DNA of 43,063 nucleotides from Patescibacteria group bacterium (GCA_021734125.1 JAIPJN010000003.1:1-43063), one strand, 5' to 3'; shown: positions 24,497 through 32,285, numbered from the stretch's first letter. Numbers and translations: made by a program. Notes: generated by a model not told the origin, from the sequence alone.

Positions 24497-24566
24497 ATTT
24501 TGTTAACAATTTATTCTTAATTTTACCAAAAATATATTATAATTAAAACAAGTACTGAAAAAATAA

Positions 24567-24572
24567 TATAAA
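24567..24572 (+). promoter_or_regulatory. -10 box of the helicase-nuclease, leaderless spacing
   Basis: TATAAA ends six bases before the ATG, with no ribosome-binding site. Confidence 0.45.
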
Positions 24573-24578
24573 AATAAA

Positions 24579-27500
24579 ATGAATAAAAAAAATTTTAAAG
24601 ATAGATTAAATTTTTTAAACAAAAAACAAAAGGAAGCTGTTGATAATATATATGGACCATTATTAGTAGTTGCTGGCCCAGGAACAGGAAAAACAGAACT
24701 TTTAGGAGTTAGAGTGGCAAATATTTTAGACAAAACTGATACAAATCCCTCTTCAATTTTATGTTTAACATTTACAGAATCAGCCTCAATTAATATGAGA
24801 GAAAGATTAACAGGTTTAATAGGAAAAGATGCATATAAAGTGAATATAAATACATTTCATGCTTTTTGTTCTGAAGTAATAAATTCATATCCAGAATTTT
24901 TCTATAATGGAGCTACATACAAACCTCTTGAAGATATAAGACAAATAGAAATAATAGAAAGAATTATAATAAAAAAATTAAAGCATAGTTCTAATTTTAG
25001 GAGCAAAGTTCCCTCTCAAGGATATACATATATCAAAGATGTTTTAAATAGAATAAAAGAATTAAAAAAAGCAGGTATAAGGAGTGAAGATTTTTTAAAA
25101 ATTATAAAAGAAAACAATAAATTTGAAATTGAATTTAATAAATTATTAGATAAATATCTAACAGGTGTAAATTTTAATAGCTATAAAAAAGTAATTTCTT
25201 TATTTGAAGAAATATTAAAAGAAACTTATAAGATAAAAATAAGCGAAGAAAAAATTAAAGGTTTTGAACCTTTAAAAAATTCAATTTTAAGAAAAATTGA
25301 ATTAGCAATAGAAGATGCTAAAGAAATTGAAAAAACTGGACCACTTACTAAAATAAAAAAGGATTTATTCGTAAAAGATAAAGAAGATGTAACTAAATTT
25401 ATATTAAAATCTAGCTCAAATTATGAAAATTATTTAGATCTTGCCATAGTATATCAAGAATATAAAAAAGAGTGCGAAAAACTAGGTTTTTTTGACTTTG
25501 AAGACATGATAATAGATGTAGTTACAGAATTAGAAAATAATGATGAACTAAAATATAATCTTCAAGAAAAATATCAGTTTATACTAATAGATGAATTTCA
25601 AGATACAAACTATTCTCAAATGGAGATAGTAAGAAATTTAACAGATAATAAAATTTTGACGCCAAATGTAATGGCTGTTGGAGATGATGATCAGTCTATA
25701 TATAAATTTCAAGGTGCAAGTATGAAAAATATGGCTGATTTTATAGAAAATTATAAAGATACAAAAGTAATAATATTAGATGAAAATTATAGATCAACAA
25801 GTGAAATATTAGAATATTCCAGAAACACAATAGAATTTGCAGAAGACAGATTAGTTAATATAAAACCAGAATTTTCAAAAAAATTAATAGCAAGTAATAA
25901 AAAAATTAAAAAAGGAAATATTAAAGAAGTTGAATTTAATTCAGAAAATGAGGAATATTTATATATAGCTTTAAAAGTAAAAGAAATACCAAAAAATGAA
26001 AGTATTGCAATAATATCTAGAACTCATAAAAATTTAGAGAAAATTTCTAAAATTTTTGACCAAGAAAATATAGATTTTGAATATGAGAAAAAGAGTAATC
26101 TTTCTTCTGAAAAGAATATAAAGCAGATTTTAACTATAATAAAATTTTTAGACTCTATAATAGATAAAAAAATAGATAAAGATTATTTACTTCCAGAAAT
26201 ATTAACCTATGAATTTTTTGAAATTTCAAATGAAGAAATTTGGAAATTTGCAGAATTTGCAAAGAATACTAAAAATTGGAATGAAAGCTGGTTTTCTTTA
26301 ATGAAGAATTATAATAATGAAAAAATAAAAGAAATACATAAATTTTTTATGGACTTGTCAGCAGAAGTAAAAAGAAAAACAGCTGAAGAAATACTTGATT
26401 ATATTATAGGAAATGAAGAGTTAAATGGGTATAAGTCAAATTATAAAGAATATTATTTTTCTAGTTTTAATAATAAAAAAGATAAACTAAATTATTTAGT
26501 AAATCTTTTAAATTTACAGGGATTATTTAGTAAAATAAGAGAATATTCAGATAAAGATACTTTATATATAGATCAAATAGTACGGTTTATAGAACTTTAT
26601 GAAGAGCATAAGATGAATATAGAAATAAGCGATAGGATTAAAACTGGTGATAATAATTTAGTATTATTAAGTGCTCATAAAGCGAAAGGTTTGGAATTTG
26701 ATAATGTTTTTATAATTCACTGTAATTCAAAAGAATGGGATGCAAATAAAAGTGGTAAAATACCGCTTCCATTTAATATGCCACTTAGTCCAGAAAAGGA
26801 TAATTTAAATGATAAATCTAGATTATTTTACGTTGCAGAAACAAGAGCTAAAAGTAATTTATATTTAACAAGAACTATATATAATAAAGGCAAAGAACAA
26901 GAAAAATTGAGTTTTTTATATGATCCAAAAATAGAAGGTGAAATTAAAAAAACCGATGAAAATTATTTAGCAAAAAGAGAAGAAATTGGTAGAAAAATTT
27001 ATTTACCTAATTTAAATAATTATAAAGAAAAAGAGCTTATAAAGCCTTTTGTTGAAGATTATAAATTAAGTGTTACTCATCTACAAAATTTTATAGACCT
27101 TAATTATGGAGGTCCAGATAATTTTTTAGAAAATAGTTTATTTAGATTTCCAAAAGCAAAAAATGCTCAATCATCTTATGGAACTTCTATTCATAATACT
27201 TTTAAAGAATTTTATAATATTTTTACTAAAAATAAAAAACTTCCAGAAGTTTCCTTGCTTATAAAATTATTTGAAAAAAATTTAAAGTTACAAAGATTAA
27301 ATCCTGATGATTATAATACTTATTATAAAAAAGGAAAAGAAGAATTGGATAGATATTATAAGATAAATAAAAATAAATTAAATTATACAGATATAGTTGA
27401 AAGGGATTTTAAAAATCAAGGAGTAGAAGTTGATGGTTGTATTTTAACTGGTAAAATTGATAGATTTTCTATAAATGAACAAGAAAAAACTATAAAAGTT

Positions 27501-27854
27501 TTTGATTATAAAACTGGAAAGATATTTAGAGATTGGAATAAAGGATTAGAAGGTAATGATAAAATGAAAGCTTTTAAATATAAAAATCAATTAGTTTTTT
27601 ATAAATTATTGATTGAAAATTCGAAAGATTATAGTAAATATAAAGTTTTAGAGGGTGAAATAGAATTTTTATCTGCAAAAAATGAAAAAAATATGAATTT
27701 ATCTTATTCTATTTTAGAAGAGGATGTAATATTTTTAAAAAAATTAATAAAAACAGTATATAGGAGTATTATAAATTTAGATTTTCCTGACACCAGTTCT
27801 TATTCTCCGACATATTCTGGATCAATGAAATTTATTGAAGATTTAATAAAATAA
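24579..27854 (+). CDS. UvrD-family helicase fused to a PD-(D/E)XK nuclease
   Basis: 1091 residues. The superfamily 1 helicase part shows Walker A AGPGTGKT (32-39), CLTFTESAS, the DEFQDTN Walker B, GDDDQSIYKFQGA, ENYRSTSEIL, the LLSAHKAKGLEF motif and FYVAETRAK. From about residue 850 a RecB-type nuclease follows, with SYGTSIHNTF (histidine), TGKIDRF (aspartate) and VFDYKTGK (D-x-K). No iron-sulphur cysteine set (as in AddB or Cas4) is visible. The architecture recalls AddA or actinobacterial AdnB/UvrD2-like helicase-nucleases, so a role in double-strand-break end processing is plausible. No second subunit lies nearby. Confidence 0.9.
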   Translation: MNKKNFKDRLNFLNKKQKEAVDNIYGPLLVVAGPGTGKTELLGVRVANILDKTDTNPSSILCLTFTESASINMRERLTGLIGKDAYKVNINTFHAFCSEVINSYPEFFYNGATYKPLEDIRQIEIIERIIIKKLKHSSNFRSKVPSQGYTYIKDVLNRIKELKKAGIRSEDFLKIIKENNKFEIEFNKLLDKYLTGVNFNSYKKVISLFEEILKETYKIKISEEKIKGFEPLKNSILRKIELAIEDAKEIEKTGPLTKIKKDLFVKDKEDVTKFILKSSSNYENYLDLAIVYQEYKKECEKLGFFDFEDMIIDVVTELENNDELKYNLQEKYQFILIDEFQDTNYSQMEIVRNLTDNKILTPNVMAVGDDDQSIYKFQGASMKNMADFIENYKDTKVIILDENYRSTSEILEYSRNTIEFAEDRLVNIKPEFSKKLIASNKKIKKGNIKEVEFNSENEEYLYIALKVKEIPKNESIAIISRTHKNLEKISKIFDQENIDFEYEKKSNLSSEKNIKQILTIIKFLDSIIDKKIDKDYLLPEILTYEFFEISNEEIWKFAEFAKNTKNWNESWFSLMKNYNNEKIKEIHKFFMDLSAEVKRKTAEEILDYIIGNEELNGYKSNYKEYYFSSFNNKKDKLNYLVNLLNLQGLFSKIREYSDKDTLYIDQIVRFIELYEEHKMNIEISDRIKTGDNNLVLLSAHKAKGLEFDNVFIIHCNSKEWDANKSGKIPLPFNMPLSPEKDNLNDKSRLFYVAETRAKSNLYLTRTIYNKGKEQEKLSFLYDPKIEGEIKKTDENYLAKREEIGRKIYLPNLNNYKEKELIKPFVEDYKLSVTHLQNFIDLNYGGPDNFLENSLFRFPKAKNAQSSYGTSIHNTFKEFYNIFTKNKKLPEVSLLIKLFEKNLKLQRLNPDDYNTYYKKGKEELDRYYKINKNKLNYTDIVERDFKNQGVEVDGCILTGKIDRFSINEQEKTIKVFDYKTGKIFRDWNKGLEGNDKMKAFKYKNQLVFYKLLIENSKDYSKYKVLEGEIEFLSAKNEKNMNLSYSILEEDVIFLKKLIKTVYRSIINLDFPDTSSYSPTYSGSMKFIEDLIK

Positions 27855-27880
27855 TTAAAACGATAATTTTTAAACAACGT

Positions 27881-27904
27881 GGGAACGCGCCGTGGCGCGT
27901 TCCC
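27881..27904. repeat. Palindrome family B, long copy
   Basis: GGGAACGCGCC..GGCGCGTTCCC with GT/AC outer bases, giving pairing over 13 bases per arm. It lies about 25 bases after the helicase stop and may act as its terminator. Confidence 0.9.
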
Positions 27905-27954
27905 ACATGAATTGTGAATAAATATTATTTTAATTATGATTAAATATATTGTAG

Positions 27955-27973
27955 GGGCGCACATTGTGCGCCC
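27955..27973. repeat. Palindrome family A
   Basis: GGGCGCACA-T-TGTGCGCCC preceded by TTGTAG, in the same orientation as the copy at 225. Confidence 0.9.
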
Positions 27974-28077
27974 GCAAATAAAACATGAATTGTAAAATAA
28001 AACAATATTTTAAAATAAAACGTATATAAAATCATGTATAAAAAAACATGCAAATTTATATAAAATCATTCACAAAA

Positions 28078-28106
28078 TTGACAAATATTAAAGTATATGA
28101 TATAAA
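28078..28106 (+). promoter_or_regulatory. Promoter of the 57-residue membrane protein
   Basis: Perfect TTGACA, a 17-base spacer and TATAAA. Confidence 0.82.
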
Positions 28107-28138
28107 TATAATCATAATTTTAATAAGGAGGATACATA

Positions 28139-28312
28139 ATGGAAATAAATATTTTATTTATTTTCTCTATAATATTTATAATTGGAGCTTTGTTAGATGG
28201 GTTGAATTTCAAACTTTCTAAAAAGAAAGATTATAAGTATTGTATGAATTTCAAAATTATAGGAGGGTTTGGATTTCTATCCTTATTTACTTTAATAAGG
28301 ATATTTACATAA
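28139..28312 (+). CDS. Small membrane protein (57 residues), not in ORF track
   Basis: An open frame of 57 codons with AAGGAGG eight bases before ATG, a consensus promoter upstream and a strong terminator directly after. The product has two hydrophobic stretches (about 3-22 and 41-55) around a basic turn (FKLSKKKDYKY), so it is probably a two-helix membrane protein with the loop in the cytoplasm. I do not recognise it. The complete transcription unit makes it a much safer call than its length suggests. Small holin-like, toxin or stress peptides have this shape, but nothing here decides. Confidence 0.75.
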   Translation: MEINILFIFSIIFIIGALLDGLNFKLSKKKDYKYCMNFKIIGGFGFLSLFTLIRIFT

Positions 28313-28314
28313 AT

Positions 28315-28350
28315 AAGCGTCAGTTTGTAATGAATTGACGCTTTTTCTTT
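28315..28350 (+). terminator. Terminator of the 57-residue gene
   Basis: Stem AAGCGTCA/TGACGCTT with a 13-base loop, followed by TTTCTTT. Confidence 0.88.
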
Positions 28351-28385
28351 ACTAAAAAATTAAGTTATGATATATTATCAAATAT

Positions 28386-28460
28386 TGGGAAGTGGCCAAA
28401 TGGTAAGGCAGCTGGTTTTGGTCCAGAAGATTGGGGGTTCGATTCCCTCCTTCCCAGCCA
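28386..28460 (+). tRNA. tRNA-Gln (anticodon TTG)
   Basis: Acceptor TGGGAAG/CTTCCCA is perfect, the D arm is GCC/GGC, the anticodon loop TTTTGGT carries TTG, and the T arm is GGGGG/CCCTC. The discriminator is G, with encoded CCA. Confidence 0.95.
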
Positions 28461-28569
28461 TTCTTCGTTTCTTAACGAACAAGGTGAGTTTTAGAACGAA
28501 GAATGTACTTCGTAGTCTTGTAAAGACGAAGAAGTACTAAGCTACGAATGGCACGGCCATTCTTTTTTT
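28459..28569 (+). ncRNA. Structured RNA directly 3' of tRNA-Gln
   Basis: About 110 bases fold into successive stems: an 11-base CATTCTTCGTT/AACGAAGAATG that starts inside the tRNA CCA end, then GTACTTC..GTCTT/AAGAC..GAAGTAC, then a terminator. TTCGTAG (28509) is complementary to CTACGAA (28542). GCCATTC (28457) could replace the terminator's own right arm, so rival folds are possible. The region may be a trailer of the tRNA transcript or a separate small RNA. Confidence 0.5.
28546..28569 (+). terminator. Terminator of the tRNA-Gln transcript
   Basis: GAATGGC-ACG-GCCATTC followed by seven T. Confidence 0.88.
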
Positions 28570-28586
28570 ATTTATGATTTTGGGAA

Positions 28587-28608
28587 ATAAATAGCTTTAG
28601 CTATTTAT
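28587..28608. repeat. AT-rich inverted repeat
   Basis: ATAAATAGCT-TT-AGCTATTTAT, a ten-base perfect stem with a two-base centre. It is unrelated to the GC-rich families. Confidence 0.65.
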
Positions 28609-28649
28609 GTGAGGGATGAGAAAGGAATGGTCTAATTCAAAATATGTAG

Positions 28650-28669
28650 GGGTCAGCGATCGCTGACCC
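28650..28669. repeat. Palindrome family E (GCGATCGC centre)
   Basis: A perfect 20-base palindrome with arm GGGTCAGCGA, preceded by GTAG as in family A. It is the only copy with this core in the window. Confidence 0.9.
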
Positions 28670-28720
28670 TTTATTATTTATTAACAAAATAACCTTCTTT
28701 TAAGATAAAATAGTGCTAAA

Positions 28721-29596
28721 ATGAAAAATATAGATAAGAAAATAAATAAAATTATGAATTTTGAAAATATAAACCAAAGACCATTATCTCTAATAGATAA
28801 AAATGCAGAAAAAATAATTAAAAAATATCCAGATAGAATATCTGAAGATTCATTTTATGATATATATAAAGACTCTGAAATAAAAGCAGATAAAGAATAT
28901 GCATCAAGAATGGAAGAAGAGTTTAATAAAGATCAAAGCCAAGAATCTAAAGATGCAAAAAAAATAGCAGATGCTATAGAAATAGTAATAAATAATCACA
29001 TTGATCTTTCAAACTGGTTGGACTATGGAACATGCACATATAAAACAAGCAGATATGATGACATAAAAAATGGAATAGATACAATTCTTGAATTTATAAA
29101 TGAAGATAACAAAAATGATTCAACTTTTTTAGGAGTAGCGTTTGATATAACATATAAAAATGATGTTAGAGATAAATTTTTAAGAATAAAAAGAGAGATA
29201 GAAGAAAAAAAAATAAATAAAGTAAAGTATTTTCAATCAGAAGAAAGTAATTATAAGGGCCAAATTGAAAACATTCCCAGATTAATTATAGGTTTAGATA
29301 TAAAAACTGGAGAAGAATTAATAGAATTATTTCTTGAACTAGGAGGAAAGAAAAAACTAGGAAATCATTTTTTTCAATTTGAATTAATTGATGAATTATT
29401 ATACCAATTAGATACATTTATGAAATATGCAGAAAAAGTAAATAATCAAAATGCATATATATTATATAAAGAAATAAAAGAAAAAATTGAAGAAATACAA
29501 AAAGAAAAAGATAAATTAAATACTCCAGATAAAGATTATAGAAATGAATATTTTTATAATTTTTGTGATATTTGCGATAATATTTTTAATAGATAA
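28721..29596 (+). CDS. Unknown cytoplasmic protein, 291 residues
   Basis: Highly charged (K, E, D) with no signal or membrane segment. A central block reads WLDYGTCTYKTSRYDD, then NGIDTILEF, then FLGVAFDITYKND, then KVKYFQSE. Acidic residues on predicted strands separated this way resemble the catalytic core of small nuclease-like folds, and I recall similar unknowns in Patescibacteria, but no function is established. The C-terminus is helical (YKEIKEKIEEIQKEKDKL) and ends in a cysteine pair, FCDICDN. No Shine-Dalgarno site is visible, unlike its short neighbours. A terminator follows. Confidence 0.7.
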   Translation: MKNIDKKINKIMNFENINQRPLSLIDKNAEKIIKKYPDRISEDSFYDIYKDSEIKADKEYASRMEEEFNKDQSQESKDAKKIADAIEIVINNHIDLSNWLDYGTCTYKTSRYDDIKNGIDTILEFINEDNKNDSTFLGVAFDITYKNDVRDKFLRIKREIEEKKINKVKYFQSEESNYKGQIENIPRLIIGLDIKTGEELIELFLELGGKKKLGNHFFQFELIDELLYQLDTFMKYAEKVNNQNAYILYKEIKEKIEEIQKEKDKLNTPDKDYRNEYFYNFCDICDNIFNR

Positions 29597-29603
29597 AAAT
29601 GTA

Positions 29604-29637
29604 AAATACACCCTATATTAAAAGAGTGTATTTTTTT
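29604..29637. terminator. Two-way terminator between convergent genes
   Basis: Stem AAATACAC/GTGTATTT with an imperfect inner part. Seven T follow on the plus strand and a T-rich run on the minus strand. It serves the 291-residue gene and the 42-residue gene. Confidence 0.78.
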
Positions 29638-29642
29638 AATTT

Positions 29643-29771
29643 TTAGTTTTCTTTTTCTTTTTCTTTCCTTATTTTTAAAGCTTGTTTATATCTCCTTCTC
29701 TTTTTTTTTCTAAAAATCCACATCCTTATTTTCCACTTTATTTTTTTAGGAAAAATTTTATAAATATCCAT
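29643..29771 (-). CDS. Small very basic protein (42 residues), not in ORF track
   Basis: A 42-codon frame with GGAGG five to six bases before ATG, a TTGACA promoter and a terminator at the end. The product is rich in lysine and arginine (MDIYKIFPKKIKWKIRMWIF, then RKKKRRR and a K/E tail). It would suit RNA or membrane-surface binding. It is not recognised. Low-complexity AT-rich DNA can give chance frames, but the full set of expression signals argues for a real gene. Confidence 0.65.
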   Translation of the reverse strand: MDIYKIFPKKIKWKIRMWIFRKKKRRRYKQALKIRKEKEKEN

Positions 29772-29804
29772 TTTTACCTCCTTTTCTATTAATTTTAATA
29801 GCTA

Positions 29805-29833
29805 AAAATAACACATAAACAAGAATATGTCAA
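29805..29833 (-). promoter_or_regulatory. Promoter of the 42-residue gene
   Basis: On the minus strand TTGACA, a 17-base spacer and TATTTT. Confidence 0.75.
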
Positions 29834-29845
29834 TATCTTATGTAG

Positions 29846-29864
29846 GGGCGCACATTGTGCGCCC
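29846..29864. repeat. Palindrome family A
   Basis: GGGCGCACA-T-TGTGCGCCC preceded by GTAG, about 12 bases upstream of the -35 of the 42-residue gene. Confidence 0.9.
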
Positions 29865-29907
29865 GTTTAATTTAAAAAATATTATTTTATTTATTAATTG
29901 GATGGGT

Positions 29908-29940
29908 GGAACAGGACGACCAACGTCGTCCTGTTCCTAC
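29908..29940. repeat. Palindrome family C, altered centre
   Basis: Thirteen-base arms GGAACAGGACGAC/GTCGTCCTGTTCC around CAAC, with right flank TAC. The left GTA flank has been replaced by GGT. Confidence 0.9.
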
Positions 29941-30060
29941 ATTATTTAATAATCAATATTATTTTAATAAACATAAATTTAACATTACAAAGCCACAAAT
30001 CTTTGACTAATCGGTTTTATTATGTAAAAATGAAAAAAATTAAATTAAGGAGGAATATAA

Positions 30061-30390
30061 ATGTTTAATAAACATAAAAAAAGTGTAGGTAAATGTAAAA
30101 CTAAAGAATTTGAACAAGAAATTTTTGGATATAATTACTACATAATAGACGAAAAAAACACTATTAGAATAATCTTCGGAAATTATAAAACAATGTTAAG
30201 AATAGATCAAAAAGTTTATATTTCCAAAGATCAGTTTGAATCTTTACCAGAAGGTCTTCTAGATAGGCAAAAAGTTGTCATAACTAGATTTAGAAAACCT
30301 TCTTATGAAGATCCAACAAATTCAATAGTAGAAGTGAGTTTTAATAATATAAAAAAATGGGTAAAACCTAGCAATATTAAAACTCATTAA
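30061..30390 (+). CDS. Unknown 109-residue protein
   Basis: Not recognised. AAGGAGG lies seven bases before ATG. The sequence is soluble and mixed alpha/beta, with a beta-rich centre (NYYIIDEKNTIRIIFGNYKTMLRI) and basic ends. There is no signal peptide. A terminator follows seven bases after the stop. It sits among other short SD-led unknowns. A 12-codon frame overlaps its start, but I do not consider it a gene. Confidence 0.7.
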   Translation: MFNKHKKSVGKCKTKEFEQEIFGYNYYIIDEKNTIRIIFGNYKTMLRIDQKVYISKDQFESLPEGLLDRQKVVITRFRKPSYEDPTNSIVEVSFNNIKKWVKPSNIKTH

Positions 30391-30396
30391 AAAAAT

Positions 30397-30430
30397 AAAG
30401 ACTAGCTATATAAAGTAGCTAGTCTTTTTT
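30397..30430 (+). terminator. Terminator of the 109-residue gene
   Basis: Twelve-base stem AAAGACTAGCTA/TAGCTAGTCTTT with a seven-base loop, then T. Confidence 0.9.
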
Positions 30431-30450
30431 AAAATTTTTGAAATAATAAA

Positions 30451-30606
30451 TTAAAAAAATAAAGGACAGTTTTTAGTTCCGTATGAAGGACAGTTTTTTG
30501 CTTTTACACAAAAATCTTTTTTTCTGTCTTCTTCAGGAAATTCACCTTTTGGTGGAAAATCCGGAGCTTGAAAAAACTCCCTGATTTTAAAAAGTATTTT
30601 TTTCAT
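30451..30606 (-). CDS. Small cysteine-containing protein (51 residues), not in ORF track
   Basis: A 51-codon frame with AGGAGG six bases before ATG and a promoter (TTGACC-17-TATAAA). The N-terminus is a basic helix (MKKILFKIREFF), followed by a proline-rich linker and a C-terminal block with three cysteines, CVKAKNCPSYGTKNCP. The block could bind a metal or form disulphides. It is not recognised. It faces the 109-residue gene, and the terminator between them also has a short A-run on the other side, so it may serve both. Confidence 0.7.
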   Translation of the reverse strand: MKKILFKIREFFQAPDFPPKGEFPEEDRKKDFCVKAKNCPSYGTKNCPLFF

Positions 30607-30635
30607 TTCTTCCTCCTATAAAATTTTCTATAACA

Positions 30636-30664
30636 TTTATACATTAATTTAAATAAAAGGTCAA
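30636..30664 (-). promoter_or_regulatory. Promoter of the 51-residue gene
   Basis: On the minus strand TTGACC, a 17-base spacer and TATAAA. Confidence 0.75.
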
Positions 30665-30720
30665 TATCCTTAAAATAAAGATGCAATTTTATATAATAAC
30701 ATCAATTTTTTAAATCAAAT

Positions 30721-30770
30721 GGAACGCGCCACGGCGCGTTCCCACATTCATAATATGCGTTCCCACATGT
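30721..30770. repeat. Palindrome family B with an extra right half
   Basis: GGAACGCGCC-AC-GGCGCGTTCC (30721-30742) is followed by CACATTCATAATATGC and a second GTTCCCACATG, as if the right end had been duplicated. Confidence 0.8.
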
Positions 30771-30803
30771 ACAAATATGAATTATAAAATAAAACAAATT
30801 ATA

Positions 30804-32285
30804 TTAATTTTCAGGTCTCATTAATGGAAATAATACAACATCCCTTAAATTTTGCTGTTTTGTAAGAAGTGCAATAATTCTTTCAACTCCCATTCCCCAT
30901 CCAGAAACAGGCGGCATACCATATTCCATAGCTCTTATATAATCTTCATCTTTATTCATAGCTTCTTCATCCCCCATTCCTTTAGCTTCCATTTGTTTAT
31001 CAAACCTATCTGCTTGATCTATTGGGTCAGTAAGCTCAGAATAAGCATTTACAATTTCCCAACCATTAATAACAAGCTGAAATCTATCAGCTATATTAGG
31101 ATTATTATCATTTTTTCTAGCAAGAGGAGAAACATCAATAGGATGATTTATTAAAAATATAGGATTAATTAATTTTGGCCTTGATACAACTTTATATAAA
31201 GCATCAATTAAATTTCCCCTACCTAAAGAATCTATATCTTTAATTTCTATATTTTTGCTTTTAATTTCATTTTTTAAAGATTCTAAATCAGGAAATTTAT
31301 CAATATCAATAGAACAATCTTTAATTAAAAGATCTCTAAAAGAAACTTTTTTCCAAGGAGCAGAAAAATCAACTTCAACCAATTTACCGTCTCTATTTGG
31401 AATTTCTATTTTTAAATTCCCTTTTAATTTTTTAATTACAGAAGTTAGCATTTCTTCAGTAAATTTCATATTATCTTCAAAATTCCAATAAGCTGCATAA
31501 TGTTCTATCATAATAAAATCTTGCAAATGAGAAGGATCTGTCCCTTCATTTCTAAAACACCTAGCAAATTCTACAACTCTTTCATACCCTCCTATAATAG
31601 CTCTTTTTAAATATAATTCAGGAGCTATTCTTAAATGAACATCAATATCTAGCGCATTATGATGAGTGTTAAAAGGTTTAGCTAGAGCACCTGAAGCAGT
31701 ATTACATAAAATAGGTGTATTTATTTCTTCAAAATTATAATCTTTATAAAATTTTCTTAATTCCCAAATAAAATCATTTCTAAATTGAAATCTCTCTTTA
31801 GTTTCTGGATTCATTATTAAATCTAAATATCTTTGTCTATATTTTAATTCAGAATCAGAAACACCATGAAATTTATCAGGTAAAGGTCTTAACGCTTTTG
31901 ATAAAAAAGTAAAATCTTTTACTAATATAGAAATTTCACCTTTTTTAGTAACAAACATTTCACCATATAGACCAATAAAATCACCAATATTAACTAAATC
32001 AACAAAATTTTTATATTTATCTTCATCCAAATCATTTATAGTAAAAACAGCTTGAATTTTTCCAGTATAATCTTGAATCTGAATAAATGATATTTTTCCC
32101 ATATCTCTTTTTAAAACAACTCTACCAGCAGTTTGAGCTTTTTTTCCAATTTTAAAATTTTTTAATTCAAGACAATTATTTTTTTTATCAAATTTTTCAG
32201 CGTATGGTTTTATATCTTTATTTTCTAATTCTTTTATTTTATTTAATCTCACATTTCTTTCATTTTTTTCATTTTCAATATCCAT
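30804..32285 (-). CDS. lysS: Lysyl-tRNA synthetase, class II
   Basis: A 493-residue enzyme. An N-terminal OB-fold anticodon-binding domain (about 50-145, with GRVVLKRDMGKISF and IQDYTGKIQAVF) precedes the class II catalytic core. Motif 2 is FRNEGTDPSHLQDFIMIEHY and motif 3 is GMGVERIIALL. Its partner tRNA-Lys(TTT) is near the left edge of the window. No Shine-Dalgarno site is visible, and a TAAAAT seven bases before ATG again fits leaderless transcription. The glycosylation operon ends upstream, 50 bases away. Confidence 0.97.
   Translation of the reverse strand: MDIENEKNERNVRLNKIKELENKDIKPYAEKFDKKNNCLELKNFKIGKKAQTAGRVVLKRDMGKISFIQIQDYTGKIQAVFTINDLDEDKYKNFVDLVNIGDFIGLYGEMFVTKKGEISILVKDFTFLSKALRPLPDKFHGVSDSELKYRQRYLDLIMNPETKERFQFRNDFIWELRKFYKDYNFEEINTPILCNTASGALAKPFNTHHNALDIDVHLRIAPELYLKRAIIGGYERVVEFARCFRNEGTDPSHLQDFIMIEHYAAYWNFEDNMKFTEEMLTSVIKKLKGNLKIEIPNRDGKLVEVDFSAPWKKVSFRDLLIKDCSIDIDKFPDLESLKNEIKSKNIEIKDIDSLGRGNLIDALYKVVSRPKLINPIFLINHPIDVSPLARKNDNNPNIADRFQLVINGWEIVNAYSELTDPIDQADRFDKQMEAKGMGDEEAMNKDEDYIRAMEYGMPPVSGWGMGVERIIALLTKQQNLRDVVLFPLMRPEN

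Larger units (their letters stand above)
29597..30060. other. Intergenic stretch with a small gene and two palindromes
   Basis: Holds the shared terminator, the 42-codon gene with its promoter, palindromes A and C, and the ribosome-binding site of the next gene. I see nothing else. Confidence 0.65.

Noticed and set aside
28650-28669. A cyanobacterial HIP1 site (GCGATCGC)
   Set aside because: The octamer is just the centre of one palindrome in this family and occurs in a genome with no cyanobacterial features.
30030-30068. A 12-codon leader peptide overlapping the start of the 109-residue gene
   Set aside because: It has no ribosome-binding site of its own and consists of lysine/asparagine codons expected by chance in A-rich DNA.
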